From Actinomycetes bacterium (GTDB taxonomy: Bacteria > Actinomycetota > Acidimicrobiia > IMCC26256 > PALSA-610), in NCBI GenBank assembly GCA_025360585.1, contig JANYBW010000031.1, positions 1-48,961 of the forward strand: a stretch of 48,961 nucleotides of DNA. The letters run 5' to 3'. The notes beneath the pieces are model-generated. The model was given only the letters and a program-made list of their open reading frames with translations. It had not been told where the DNA came from and ran no database searches. Position numbers and translations under genes: made by a program. Each line of letters begins with the position of its first letter. Position 1 is the stretch's first letter. This document shows positions 41,857-48,961 of this stretch, in pieces.

Positions 41857-44364
41857 TCAGCGGTTTTGGATTTCTTCCAGTTCCTCAACCGACATCAATA
41901 CGGATCGAGGTTTCGAACCTTCCGACGGCCCGACTACACCGCGGTTCTCCAAGAGATCCATGATGCGTCCAGCCCTTGCGAACCCGACGCGGAGTTTTCG
42001 TTGCAACATTGAAGTACTGCCCAACTGACCGCGCACAACGAGATCCATCGCTTGTTCGAGCAATGCATCACCGTCGACTTCATCGAAGAAGCCGCCAGCG
42101 CCACCCACTGCTTCTTCGCTACCCTGAACACCCTCGACGTATGCAACCTGCTGTACCTGGCGTCGCCAGTGCGCAACTACTTTGCGAACGCATTCCTCAT
42201 CGACCCACGCGGCTTGAATACGTTCCGATTTCGATGACGATGCACTGAGCAACAGCATGTCGCCTTTGCCAACGAGTTTTTCGGCCCCTGGCTGATCGAG
42301 AATTACCCGCGAATCTGTCAGGCTGCTCACCGCGAACGCAAGCCGGCTTGGGATGTTGGCTTTGATGACCCCAGTAATGACATCGACCGATGGGCGTTGG
42401 GTCGCTATGACCAAATGGATACCGACCGCGCGCGCCATCTGCGCGAGCCGCGCAATACTGCTTTCCACATCGCGCGCCGCGACCATCATGAGGTCGGCTA
42501 ACTCATCGACGACGATGACGATGAATGCGAGACGGTCGTAGTTTTTTCCGCCCATTTCGTCGGGGTTTTGCGCGGTCGGGAGATCGCCGCGATCCCACAT
42601 CGCGTTGTAACCCGTAATGTCGCGCACCCCGACTTCGGCGAGGAGGTCGTAACGCATTTCCATTTCGCGCACTGCCCACTCGAGCGCGTTCGCGGCCTTC
42701 TTGGGGTTCACCACGACCTCGGTCAACAGGTGCGGGACGTTGTTGTACTGCCCCATCTCGACGCGTTTTGGATCCACCAAAATGAGCCGCACCTGATCGG
42801 GCGTCGTACGCATCAAGATCGAGGTAACAATCGAGTTAATACAACTCGATTTTCCGGCGCCGGTCTGGCCTGCGATCAACACATGCGGGAAGGTTGCCAG
42901 GTTCGCCATCACGGAACTGCCAGTGATGTCGCGGCCAAGGCCCACTTGGAGGGGATGCGTTGCTTGGCGGGCATCGTCGCTACTCAAGATGTCGCCGAGC
43001 GTGATGATGGGCCGAACTTTGTTCGGAACTTCAACGCCAATCGCACTACGTCCAGGAATCGGTGCGAGGATTCGCACGTCCAGGCTCGCCATCGCATAAG
43101 CGATTTCCTTGGACAGATTGGTGATTTTGTTGACCTTCACGCCAGGAGCCAACTCGAGTTCGTAACGACTCACCGTCGGGCCGATCGTGCGACCAATCAG
43201 CCGCGCGTCCACCCCGAATTCGCGCAGTGTCGCTTCGAGGATTTCCCCTCCGGCATCGATCAGCCGTTCATCAACCTGTTTACCGCTGCCGCGCTTGAGC
43301 ATCGTGAGCGGGGGCAATTTCCATTCGCTTGGCTTGTATCCCGGCCCAAGGTCAAGGCTGACTTGTCCGGGTTCGCCATCTTGCCCATCGACTTCTTCGT
43401 ACTCAATTTCGTCATCTTCTTCGAACTCGTATTCTTCTTCGGCTTCTTCATCCTCTGCGTCAACGAGCTCGGCTTCCAACAGCTCATCTTCGTCTTCTTC
43501 GGCTTCCATCGACACGAGATCGAGTTCGTTGCCAGCGGCTTGGAAATATTGGGCGTCTTGCAGTTCGTCGTAGAGCGCAACTTGTTTCGCTCTCGCACCG
43601 CGCGAACGTTTCGGCGAGGGTTCGTCATCATCCGATAACACCACCTCGTCTTCGTAGTCGTCGTCGTCTTCGTCGCTCTCGGCGCGTTCGCTGCGGAGGT
43701 CCAGGAGCTGGCGAGCTTGCGCGCCCAACCAACCGAAGCCCAACGCAACGCCATGAAAGAATTGTCGGAGCGTGATGCCGGCAACGAGCAACGCACCCAG
43801 CAAGACGATTGCGCCCAGCACAATTGAGGCGCCGACTGTGCCTGCGAGCGATCCAATGCCTTCGCCAGTCAGCATCCCAAAGATGCCGCCCGCAGGCCGC
43901 AGTACTTTCAGGCCACCGCTACTCGAGGGCCTTCCCGCACCGAGATGCCAGAGGCCAGTAGTGGCGAGAATCGCTAGTGTCGCGCCAATGCCGACTCGCC
44001 AGCCGCGGCGCTGTTCGGATTCGGGATCATCTTCGTCGACCCGGCGTAACAACAACGCTGAGGTAACCGCAAATGCAGCGAGCGGCACGAGGAATCGCCC
44101 CTTGCCGAACGTGGCCCCGAACGCGGTATCCAGACCGCGGCCCAGTGGGCCAGCCGCCCGGGTATAGACGCCCAAAGCCACGAGCAATCCGACCACGGCC
44201 GAAGCAATCGCCGCAGCGTCGTTGCGATGGTCAGCGAGCTGTTCGTTCAGCGCTTCGCGAGTGCCTTCAAAACGGGGCGTACGCGCCACCTTGCGGCGAG
44301 CCGCCTTTTTTCGGGCTGCAGGCTTACGTTTCGCCGCAGGGCGCCGCTTCGTCGAAGTAGCCAT
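41857..44364 (-). CDS. ftsK: DNA translocase FtsK/SpoIIIE
   Basis: An 835-residue FtsK. A Lys/Arg/Ala-rich N-terminus (about 1-35) precedes four membrane helices (about 53-70, 90-106, 123-141, 176-197), then a long highly acidic linker (about 230-330). The motor domain has Walker A GQTGAGKSS (about 499-507) and Walker B IVIVVDELADLM, and the C-terminal winged-helix gamma domain (STSMLQRKLRVGFARAGRIMD) reads KOPS sites. It pumps chromosome dimers through the division septum. The ATG at 44364 is preferred to a GTG two codons upstream. The gene order ftsK then rimO-pgsA-cinA-recA is usual; here two genes intervene. Confidence 0.95.
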   Translation of the reverse strand: MATSTKRRPAAKRKPAARKKAARRKVARTPRFEGTREALNEQLADHRNDAAAIASAVVGLLVALGVYTRAAGPLGRGLDTAFGATFGKGRFLVPLAAFAVTSALLLRRVDEDDPESEQRRGWRVGIGATLAILATTGLWHLGAGRPSSSGGLKVLRPAGGIFGMLTGEGIGSLAGTVGASIVLGAIVLLGALLVAGITLRQFFHGVALGFGWLGAQARQLLDLRSERAESDEDDDDYEDEVVLSDDDEPSPKRSRGARAKQVALYDELQDAQYFQAAGNELDLVSMEAEEDEDELLEAELVDAEDEEAEEEYEFEEDDEIEYEEVDGQDGEPGQVSLDLGPGYKPSEWKLPPLTMLKRGSGKQVDERLIDAGGEILEATLREFGVDARLIGRTIGPTVSRYELELAPGVKVNKITNLSKEIAYAMASLDVRILAPIPGRSAIGVEVPNKVRPIITLGDILSSDDARQATHPLQVGLGRDITGSSVMANLATFPHVLIAGQTGAGKSSCINSIVTSILMRTTPDQVRLILVDPKRVEMGQYNNVPHLLTEVVVNPKKAANALEWAVREMEMRYDLLAEVGVRDITGYNAMWDRGDLPTAQNPDEMGGKNYDRLAFIVIVVDELADLMMVAARDVESSIARLAQMARAVGIHLVIATQRPSVDVITGVIKANIPSRLAFAVSSLTDSRVILDQPGAEKLVGKGDMLLLSASSSKSERIQAAWVDEECVRKVVAHWRRQVQQVAYVEGVQGSEEAVGGAGGFFDEVDGDALLEQAMDLVVRGQLGSTSMLQRKLRVGFARAGRIMDLLENRGVVGPSEGSKPRSVLMSVEELEEIQNR

Positions 44365-44496
44365 AACCACTCACCGTAACACCAACAACACCAACAACAG
44401 CGGACACCCCCGGCCCCGGCTCAACTCCCATTTTTCGCGCTCCGGACGTGTCGAGACTGAAGCATTCCGCGTGCCATAACGGCGGAATTACGAGGG

Positions 44497-45267
44497 TCAG
44501 AGCGCGTTGACGTAGCCGCCGTCGACGGGATACGTCTGGCCAGTAATCCATTCTGCATAATCGGAGGCCAAGAACGCCACAAGGGGGGCGGGATCCGTGG
44601 TGCGACCGATTCGGGGAACGGCGTAGGGCCGCGCCATTTTGGTTTCGAACGCAGGATCGTTCGCAATGACATCGATCAGTGGGCCGGTCTTCATAGCTCC
44701 TAGCGCCACGCAGTTCACTGTCACGCCGAACTTGCCGACCTCAGCTGCAAGCCCACGAGAAAAGCCCATCGACGCGGCCTTCGCCGCACCATAAATCACC
44801 TGGTAACGCTCCCCTTTGCGACCAGCATCGGAAACGATTGTGATCACGCGTCCGAAACCAGCTTCGGTCATCGCTCCGACGTAGGCATGGGTGACGTGTA
44901 GTACCGATCCGAAGTTGAGCCAGATCGAAAGATCCCAATCGGACGGCTGCGAATCAACGAACTTTTGGAGTTGAAATCCGCCGATGGGAATGCCGACGTT
45001 GTTCACGAGAATGTCGACCGGCCCGGTTTCTTCGCGCATCCTCAACACTTTCGCAGGATCCGTGACATCGGCTTTCACGGGCGATGCCGAACCCGGCCCG
45101 ATCGCGCAAAGTTCAGTAGCGATTTCCGAGGCCCGTTCTTGGCTGATGTCGTTGATCCACACGTGCGCGCCGGCCCGAACCAGGGCGCGCCCGATTTCTG
45201 CGCCGATGCCATTTCCGCCGCCAGTAATCAGCGCGCGTTTTCCCGAAAGTTCAATTGCTAACGACAT
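44497..45267 (-). CDS. SDR-family NAD(P)-dependent oxidoreductase
   Basis: A 256-residue short-chain dehydrogenase/reductase of the classical type. The cofactor motif TGGGNGIG is at residues 15-22, NNVG at about 89-92, and the catalytic triad S146, Y159, K163 (YGAAK). The C-terminal TGQTYPVDGGY is typical of the FabG-like branch. The substrate cannot be told from sequence. It follows the RNase J gene after 17 nt on the same strand, so it is probably co-transcribed with it, with ftsK further downstream. FabG (3-oxoacyl-ACP reductase) is one possibility, but many SDR enzymes share these motifs. Confidence 0.9.
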   Translation of the reverse strand: MSLAIELSGKRALITGGGNGIGAEIGRALVRAGAHVWINDISQERASEIATELCAIGPGSASPVKADVTDPAKVLRMREETGPVDILVNNVGIPIGGFQLQKFVDSQPSDWDLSIWLNFGSVLHVTHAYVGAMTEAGFGRVITIVSDAGRKGERYQVIYGAAKAASMGFSRGLAAEVGKFGVTVNCVALGAMKTGPLIDVIANDPAFETKMARPYAVPRIGRTTDPAPLVAFLASDYAEWITGQTYPVDGGYVNAL

Positions 45268-45285
45268 TGCTGAACAAATCCTCGT

Positions 45286-46962
45286 TCAGGCTTCCATGAT
45301 GACGGGCACGATGATTGGATACCGCTTGGTGCGTTGCGAGATAAATCGTTTCAAAGCAGTGCGAGCATGGCGCCGCAACGTTTCCAAATCGAGCGCGCCT
45401 TGCTCCGCCGCTGCTTCGAGTGAAGCGCGCACCACGGCTCGCGCTTCTTCGAGTAGGTCCTCGGCTTCGGGTGCGTAGATCCAACCTCGCGTTGCGATTT
45501 CTGGCCCGCTCAAGAGCTCGCCAGTGCGGACGTCGATGGTTGCCATCACGACGACAACGCCTTCTTCGGCAAGGTTGCGCCGATCGCGCAGTACCGAACC
45601 ACCAACGTCGCCGACTATGCCATCGACAAAGGTGTAACCACTCGGAACGGCGCGTCGTTCCACATCGACACCCGCCGGGCCGAGCACGATGGCGTCGCCG
45701 TCTTCGCACAACAACACTTTTTCGTCGGCGACACCAACGGCGCGCGCCAGCCGGCCGTGGTGCACGAGATGGCGGTACTCGCCATGGACGGGCAAAAACC
45801 ATTCGGGCGACAAGATCGAGATAATGAATTTGAGTTCTTCTTGCGATGCGTGACCGGACACGTGCACGCCGCTGCCAGTCCCATAGATCACTTCAGCGCC
45901 GGCACGATGCAGGGAGTCGATGACGCGAAACACGCTGGTTTCATTGCCCGGAATCGCGTGGCTCGACAACACAACAACATCGTCGGCAGAAACCTTTACA
46001 AATTTGTGTTCGTGCGCCGCCATCAAAGCGAGCGCGCTCATTGGTTCACCTTGCGAACCCGTGCAGATCACGCACACCTCGTGCGGTGCCATGCCACGAA
46101 CTTCGTCGATATCGATAACCATGTCGACGGGCACGTTGAGTACACCAAGTTCACGGGCCTTCGAAACGTTGTGCTGCATCGAACGTCCGAGAAACGCCAC
46201 CTTACGGCCGTGCGCGATCGCGGCCTGCGCGACCTGTTCGATGCGATGCACATGCGATGCGAAACATGCAACGACGAAACGTTGCGTTGGATGATCGCGA
46301 AACACATCGCGCATCGCGTGACCGACCGATAATTCACTGGGCGTGAAGCCCGGGCGTTCCGCATTGGTGGAATCCGAAAGCAACATCCGAACGCCACCGG
46401 GCCGCCGCGCGATCTCGCCCAGCAATGCGAGATCAGTATGGCGACCGTCGACGGGCGTGAGATCGATTTTGAAGTCGCCCGTATGAACAATGGTGCCCGC
46501 GGGCGTGTGGAACGCGGTCGCAAAGCCGTGAGGCACGGAGTGCGCGACCGGAATGAATTCACAATCGAAGGGCCCGATCATGCGCCGTTCGCCGTCGTGT
46601 ACCGGAATGAATTCGGTGCGATCGAGCAGGCGGGCTTCTTCAATGCGCCGGCGCGCAAACGCCAGCGAAAGTGGCGAGCCGTAGATCGGCAGGCTGATGT
46701 CTTGCAACAAAAACGGCAAGCCGCCGGCGTGATCTTCGTGCGCGTGCGTAATAAAGACGGCCTCGATACGCTCCGCGTTCTCGCGCAGATACGTGAAGTC
46801 CGGAAGCACAAGATCTACTCCGGGCATGTCGGCATCGGGGAACATCAGGCCGCAGTCGACGACCAGAATTCGGTCGTCGTGTTCGAGGGCAAAGCAGTTG
46901 CGGCCAATCTCGCCCACACCGCCAAGCAGCGTGATTCGTGTCGTTCCCGTAGCGAGTGTCAT
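45286..46962 (-). CDS. rnj: Ribonuclease J
   Basis: A 558-residue metallo-beta-lactamase/beta-CASP ribonuclease. The zinc motif HAHEDHAGG is at residues 73-81, with GGVGEIG near the start and further beta-CASP motifs (GSQGEPMSAL, HVSGHASQEE). RNase J acts as a 5'-to-3' exo- and endonuclease in rRNA maturation and mRNA decay, and is the usual partner of RNase E in actinobacteria. The ATG at 46962 fits the family N-terminus. A long near-perfect hairpin lies 21 nt upstream of the start in its probable leader. An SDR gene follows in the same direction after 17 nt. Confidence 0.95.
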   Translation of the reverse strand: MTLATGTTRITLLGGVGEIGRNCFALEHDDRILVVDCGLMFPDADMPGVDLVLPDFTYLRENAERIEAVFITHAHEDHAGGLPFLLQDISLPIYGSPLSLAFARRRIEEARLLDRTEFIPVHDGERRMIGPFDCEFIPVAHSVPHGFATAFHTPAGTIVHTGDFKIDLTPVDGRHTDLALLGEIARRPGGVRMLLSDSTNAERPGFTPSELSVGHAMRDVFRDHPTQRFVVACFASHVHRIEQVAQAAIAHGRKVAFLGRSMQHNVSKARELGVLNVPVDMVIDIDEVRGMAPHEVCVICTGSQGEPMSALALMAAHEHKFVKVSADDVVVLSSHAIPGNETSVFRVIDSLHRAGAEVIYGTGSGVHVSGHASQEELKFIISILSPEWFLPVHGEYRHLVHHGRLARAVGVADEKVLLCEDGDAIVLGPAGVDVERRAVPSGYTFVDGIVGDVGGSVLRDRRNLAEEGVVVVMATIDVRTGELLSGPEIATRGWIYAPEAEDLLEEARAVVRASLEAAAEQGALDLETLRRHARTALKRFISQRTKRYPIIVPVIMEA

Positions 46963-46983
46963 AGGAACCCGACCCTACTCGCA

Positions 46984-47025
46984 GTGTCCCACGGGCATTC
47001 CAAATGCGGAACACCCGTGGGACAC
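46984..47025 (-). promoter_or_regulatory. Long hairpin just upstream of rnj
   Basis: A perfect 12-bp stem (46984-46995 with 47014-47025, arm GTGTCCCACGGG) plus an inner 4-bp stem (TTCC/GGAA) separated by matching CA steps. It lies 21 nt before the rnj ATG and 98 nt past the ferritin-like gene's stop. It has no T run, so it is either a Rho-type or structural end of the upstream transcript, or a 5'-leader element of rnj. Confidence 0.55.
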
Positions 47026-47123
47026 GTGGGAACTAGCAGCTCAGGAGCAACAAGGGTGCGTCCCGAAGGGCGGCGCAGCGGAGCAAGCCGAGTCGACCGA
47101 CCAGTTCAACCGCCGCAGGCAAT

Positions 47124-48248
47124 TCAACCAGCTTCCCGATCTTTGGCGACTTCATCGAGGGCTTCGTATTCTTCGCCGGTGTCGACCCAGTCTTCGAACT
47201 GAATGACGCCGATTTCAGTGAAGCGGTCGCGCAGCCAGCCGTCGCCGGCATCGAGCAAGCCGAGCTTTTTGCAGTTCGGGACGATCTTAGAGAACAACAG
47301 ACCTTGGAATTGTTTGCGACCTTCGTCGAGCAACACGAGTTCCATTGCTTCTTTGACCGGAACGCCCATGCGATCCCAGACCTCTTGTTGCATGAATCGG
47401 TCGCGCATGCGAACGGCGGCTTCGAACGCAAACTCTTGGCGTTCACGAATCTCTTTTCCGTCGAGTTCTTTGTAGTACTCCTGCAACGAAAGCACGCCGA
47501 AAGCCACGTGGCGCGCTTCGTCGCTCATGACGTAGCGGAGCAGTTTTTTCAACAATGGTTCGGTGGTCATTTGTTGCATGAAACCGAAGGCTGCGAGCGC
47601 GAGGCCTTCGACCATGATCTGCATTCCGAGGTACGTCATGTCCCAGCGGCTGTCCATCAAGATATCGTCGAGCAACAGGCGAAGGTGTGCGTTAATCGGG
47701 TAGTGGCCGTTGAGTTTTTCGTTGAGGTAACGGCTGAAGACCTCGACGTGGCGGGCTTCATCCATCACCTGGGTTGAGGCGTAATACTTGGCGTCGATCC
47801 ACGGGACCGTCTCGACAATGCGAGCAGTACACAGCAAGGCGCCCTGCTCGCCGTGCAAGAACTGGCTCATCGTCCAGTTGTTGCCTTCGATCGCGAGTTG
47901 GGTCCATTCCTTTTCGGTCCACTTCGCGAACGACGTGTGGCTCAGATCTACTTCGTTGAAGAACATGCGGCCGTTAGCCTCAGCGTTATTGAGCACAACC
48001 TTTTCGATGTCGACATCGATCGACCAGTCGAGATCGGTGGTGACATTCCATTGCGAGGTCTTAGCCTTTTCGTACAACTTCGAAAGTTGTGGGCGGCTGC
48101 GCTCGTAGTTCCAGGTGAAGTCAGCGTCAAAGGCGCTGGCAACTTCGTGGTTCGTCGCGTTGATGTCGGTGTTGCTGATCGAAAGAATCGCTTCCAGATC
48201 ATCGACATTCTCGCGACCAATTAACGATGTGTAATCGATGTCAGCCAT
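47124..48248 (-). CDS. Ferritin-like di-iron protein, probable oxidase/oxygenase
   Basis: A 374-residue helical protein with a complete di-iron carboxylate set: E134 (HGEQGA), E164 and H167 (DEARH), E214 (VEGLAL), and E244 and H247 (SDEARH). This E...ExxH...E...ExxH arrangement is that of the ferritin-like/R2-like superfamily of oxygen-activating proteins (RNR R2, desaturases, N-oxygenases). It is not a typical NrdB: the class II reductase in this window needs no R2, and NrdB-specific surroundings are absent. The substrate is unknown. It is 5 nt downstream of a TetR-type regulator gene on the same strand, so a small regulated unit is likely. The protein begins MADIDYTSLIG with no signal peptide. 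Confidence 0.8.
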   Translation of the reverse strand: MADIDYTSLIGRENVDDLEAILSISNTDINATNHEVASAFDADFTWNYERSRPQLSKLYEKAKTSQWNVTTDLDWSIDVDIEKVVLNNAEANGRMFFNEVDLSHTSFAKWTEKEWTQLAIEGNNWTMSQFLHGEQGALLCTARIVETVPWIDAKYYASTQVMDEARHVEVFSRYLNEKLNGHYPINAHLRLLLDDILMDSRWDMTYLGMQIMVEGLALAAFGFMQQMTTEPLLKKLLRYVMSDEARHVAFGVLSLQEYYKELDGKEIRERQEFAFEAAVRMRDRFMQQEVWDRMGVPVKEAMELVLLDEGRKQFQGLLFSKIVPNCKKLGLLDAGDGWLRDRFTEIGVIQFEDWVDTGEEYEALDEVAKDREAG

Positions 48249-48253
48249 GGTGG

Positions 48254-48838
48254 TTACCTCGCTTGGTTTGGGATTTTGATGAGGCCCGGCACAACAAAGT
48301 CGTGCACGAGCGACCGGACGGTTTCGGGATCCGTGAGCGCGCGATCATGCGAATCGGGCAGGTGTGTCAGCAGCAGCCGCCCGACCAGTTCGCCGGCGCG
48401 ATACGCCGCTTCGGTCGCGAGCCACGGCGTGAGCAACCTTGCTCCGACTTCCGCCGCGAGCGCGAGCACTGCGTCGGCACGATCAAAGGTGATGCAGCCC
48501 ATCACGGCTTCCGGCTCGTGGCTCAGCACAAACTGCAACGCCGGAATCGCTTCCGCATGACGGGCCGCAGTCACAATGATTGCAGTCAGCGCCTGAGTGA
48601 GGGTCGCGTCAGCCGCGACCGAGTTTTGGAGTTCGTCGCGTAGTCGAGCCATTTCACGAGCCACAACCGCGTTGAAGATCGCTTGCTTATTTTCGTAATG
48701 ACGGTAGAGACTCGCCCGGCTACATCCTGCGGCCTTCGCGATATCGTCGGCGGAGGTCTTGGCCACACCGTAGCGAGCGAGGCATTCGAGCGCCGCGTCG
48801 AGAATGCGCGTGGCGATGCCATCGGCTTCGTTGGTCAT
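48254..48838 (-). CDS. TetR-family transcriptional regulator
   Basis: A 194-residue TetR regulator with an N-terminal helix-turn-helix (TSADDIAKAAGCSRASLYRHY, about residues 27-47) and a helical ligand/dimerisation domain. The ATG at 48838 is chosen: upstream in-frame codons run through the predicted promoter and operator. A 7-bp inverted repeat (TGAGACA, 13 bp, TGTCTCA) at 48871-48897 lies just downstream of a perfect -35, a natural site for autoregulation. The next gene on the same strand, 5 nt away, is the ferritin-like di-iron protein, the most likely regulatory target. The ligand is unknown. Confidence 0.87.
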   Translation of the reverse strand: MTNEADGIATRILDAALECLARYGVAKTSADDIAKAAGCSRASLYRHYENKQAIFNAVVAREMARLRDELQNSVAADATLTQALTAIIVTAARHAEAIPALQFVLSHEPEAVMGCITFDRADAVLALAAEVGARLLTPWLATEAAYRAGELVGRLLLTHLPDSHDRALTDPETVRSLVHDFVVPGLIKIPNQAR

Positions 48839-48870
48839 GATGTTGTTATCGACTCCCCCCGAAACCATGA

Positions 48871-48897
48871 TGAGACAATTACGCATTGAGTGTCTCA
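48871..48897. promoter_or_regulatory. Probable TetR operator
   Basis: TGAGACA (48871-48877) and TGTCTCA (48891-48897) form a perfect inverted repeat with a 13-bp spacer, overlapping the promoter region of the TetR gene. Confidence 0.6.
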
Positions 48898-48898
48898 C

Positions 48899-48904
48899 TG
48901 TCAA
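48899..48904 (-). promoter_or_regulatory. -35 element of the TetR / ferritin-like operon
   Basis: Perfect TTGACA on the minus strand; a weak -10 (TAATTG) follows at a 17-bp spacing within the operator. The start would be near 48868, leaving about 30 nt before the TetR ATG. Confidence 0.5.
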
Positions 48905-48961
48905 GGTGTCACAAGTCACGCGCCCGCTCGCGATTGCAAGCACTACCCGGTCGGCTGCCCG

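Noticed and set aside
42568-43638. Open reading frame of 356 codons on the plus strand opposite ftsK
   Set aside because: Antisense shadow of ftsK, with a Phe-rich stretch that only mirrors the acidic linker codons.
47124-48248. Class I ribonucleotide reductase small subunit (NrdB)
   Set aside because: The di-iron ligands fit the superfamily, but there is no adjacent class I large subunit, the motifs around the ligands (two DEARH boxes) are not NrdB-like, and a class II reductase is present.

Overview
The window looks like chromosomal DNA of a moderately high-GC actinobacterium, most likely of the Acidimicrobiia type. The lineage is inferred, not searched. Supporting signs are a CarD regulator with its DNA-wedge Trp, a lexA / LysM-protein / nrdR / B12-dependent ribonucleotide reductase block, Mycobacterium-like SOS boxes (CGAAC-N4-GTTYG), an HNH protein of the DUF222/13E12 kind, and the cluster ftsK ... 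rimO-pgsA-cinA-recA ... miaB-miaA-dapF-hflX. A short flagellin and a chemoreceptor suggest a motile cell.

Layout. 1-12.3 kb is mixed: an HNH fragment at the left edge, ettA, a DUF885 peptidase-like gene, an isolated flagellin, a TrmA/RlmD-type RNA methyltransferase, carD, a SnoaL-like protein, a membrane-anchored unknown, a PIG-L deacetylase / copper amine oxidase pair, and an orphan PAS-PAS histidine kinase. 12.3-13.8 kb holds a leader-like region (tiny ORF, alternative hairpins, perfect intrinsic terminator) and a secreted GH43-like protein. 13.9-18.9 kb is the DNA-precursor and SOS block: nrdR, nrdJ, and a LysM gene divergent from lexA with two LexA boxes between them. Two tandem PilZ paralogues follow.

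20.4-30.95 kb is one tightly packed minus-strand run of ten genes, mostly overlapping or a few bases apart: miaB, miaA, dapF, hflX, a diverged second prephenate dehydratase, pheA, tyrA, dapC, dapD, dapE. It joins tRNA modification and ribosome rescue to diaminopimelate/lysine and Phe/Tyr synthesis. 31.1-33.0 kb is a secreted Ig-like surface protein. 33.2-37.8 kb is recA (perfect SOS box, about 200-nt leader with 14-bp repeats), cinA, pgsA and rimO. 38-41.7 kb is an acyltransferase with a degenerate SGNH domain and a chemoreceptor. 41.9-48.8 kb is ftsK, an SDR, RNase J with a strong hairpin before its start, and a TetR / di-iron ferritin-like pair with a palindromic operator.

Points worth a second look: the leader-peptide/terminator arrangement at 12.3-12.54 kb; Ser replacing a catalytic Cys in DapF; the tandem diverged prephenate dehydratases; the PilZ pair beside lexA; short tandem repeats in or near lexA, pheA, recA and rimO; a 29-bp dispersed repeat; and the RNase J leader hairpin. 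All functions are read from motifs and context; no database search was possible.
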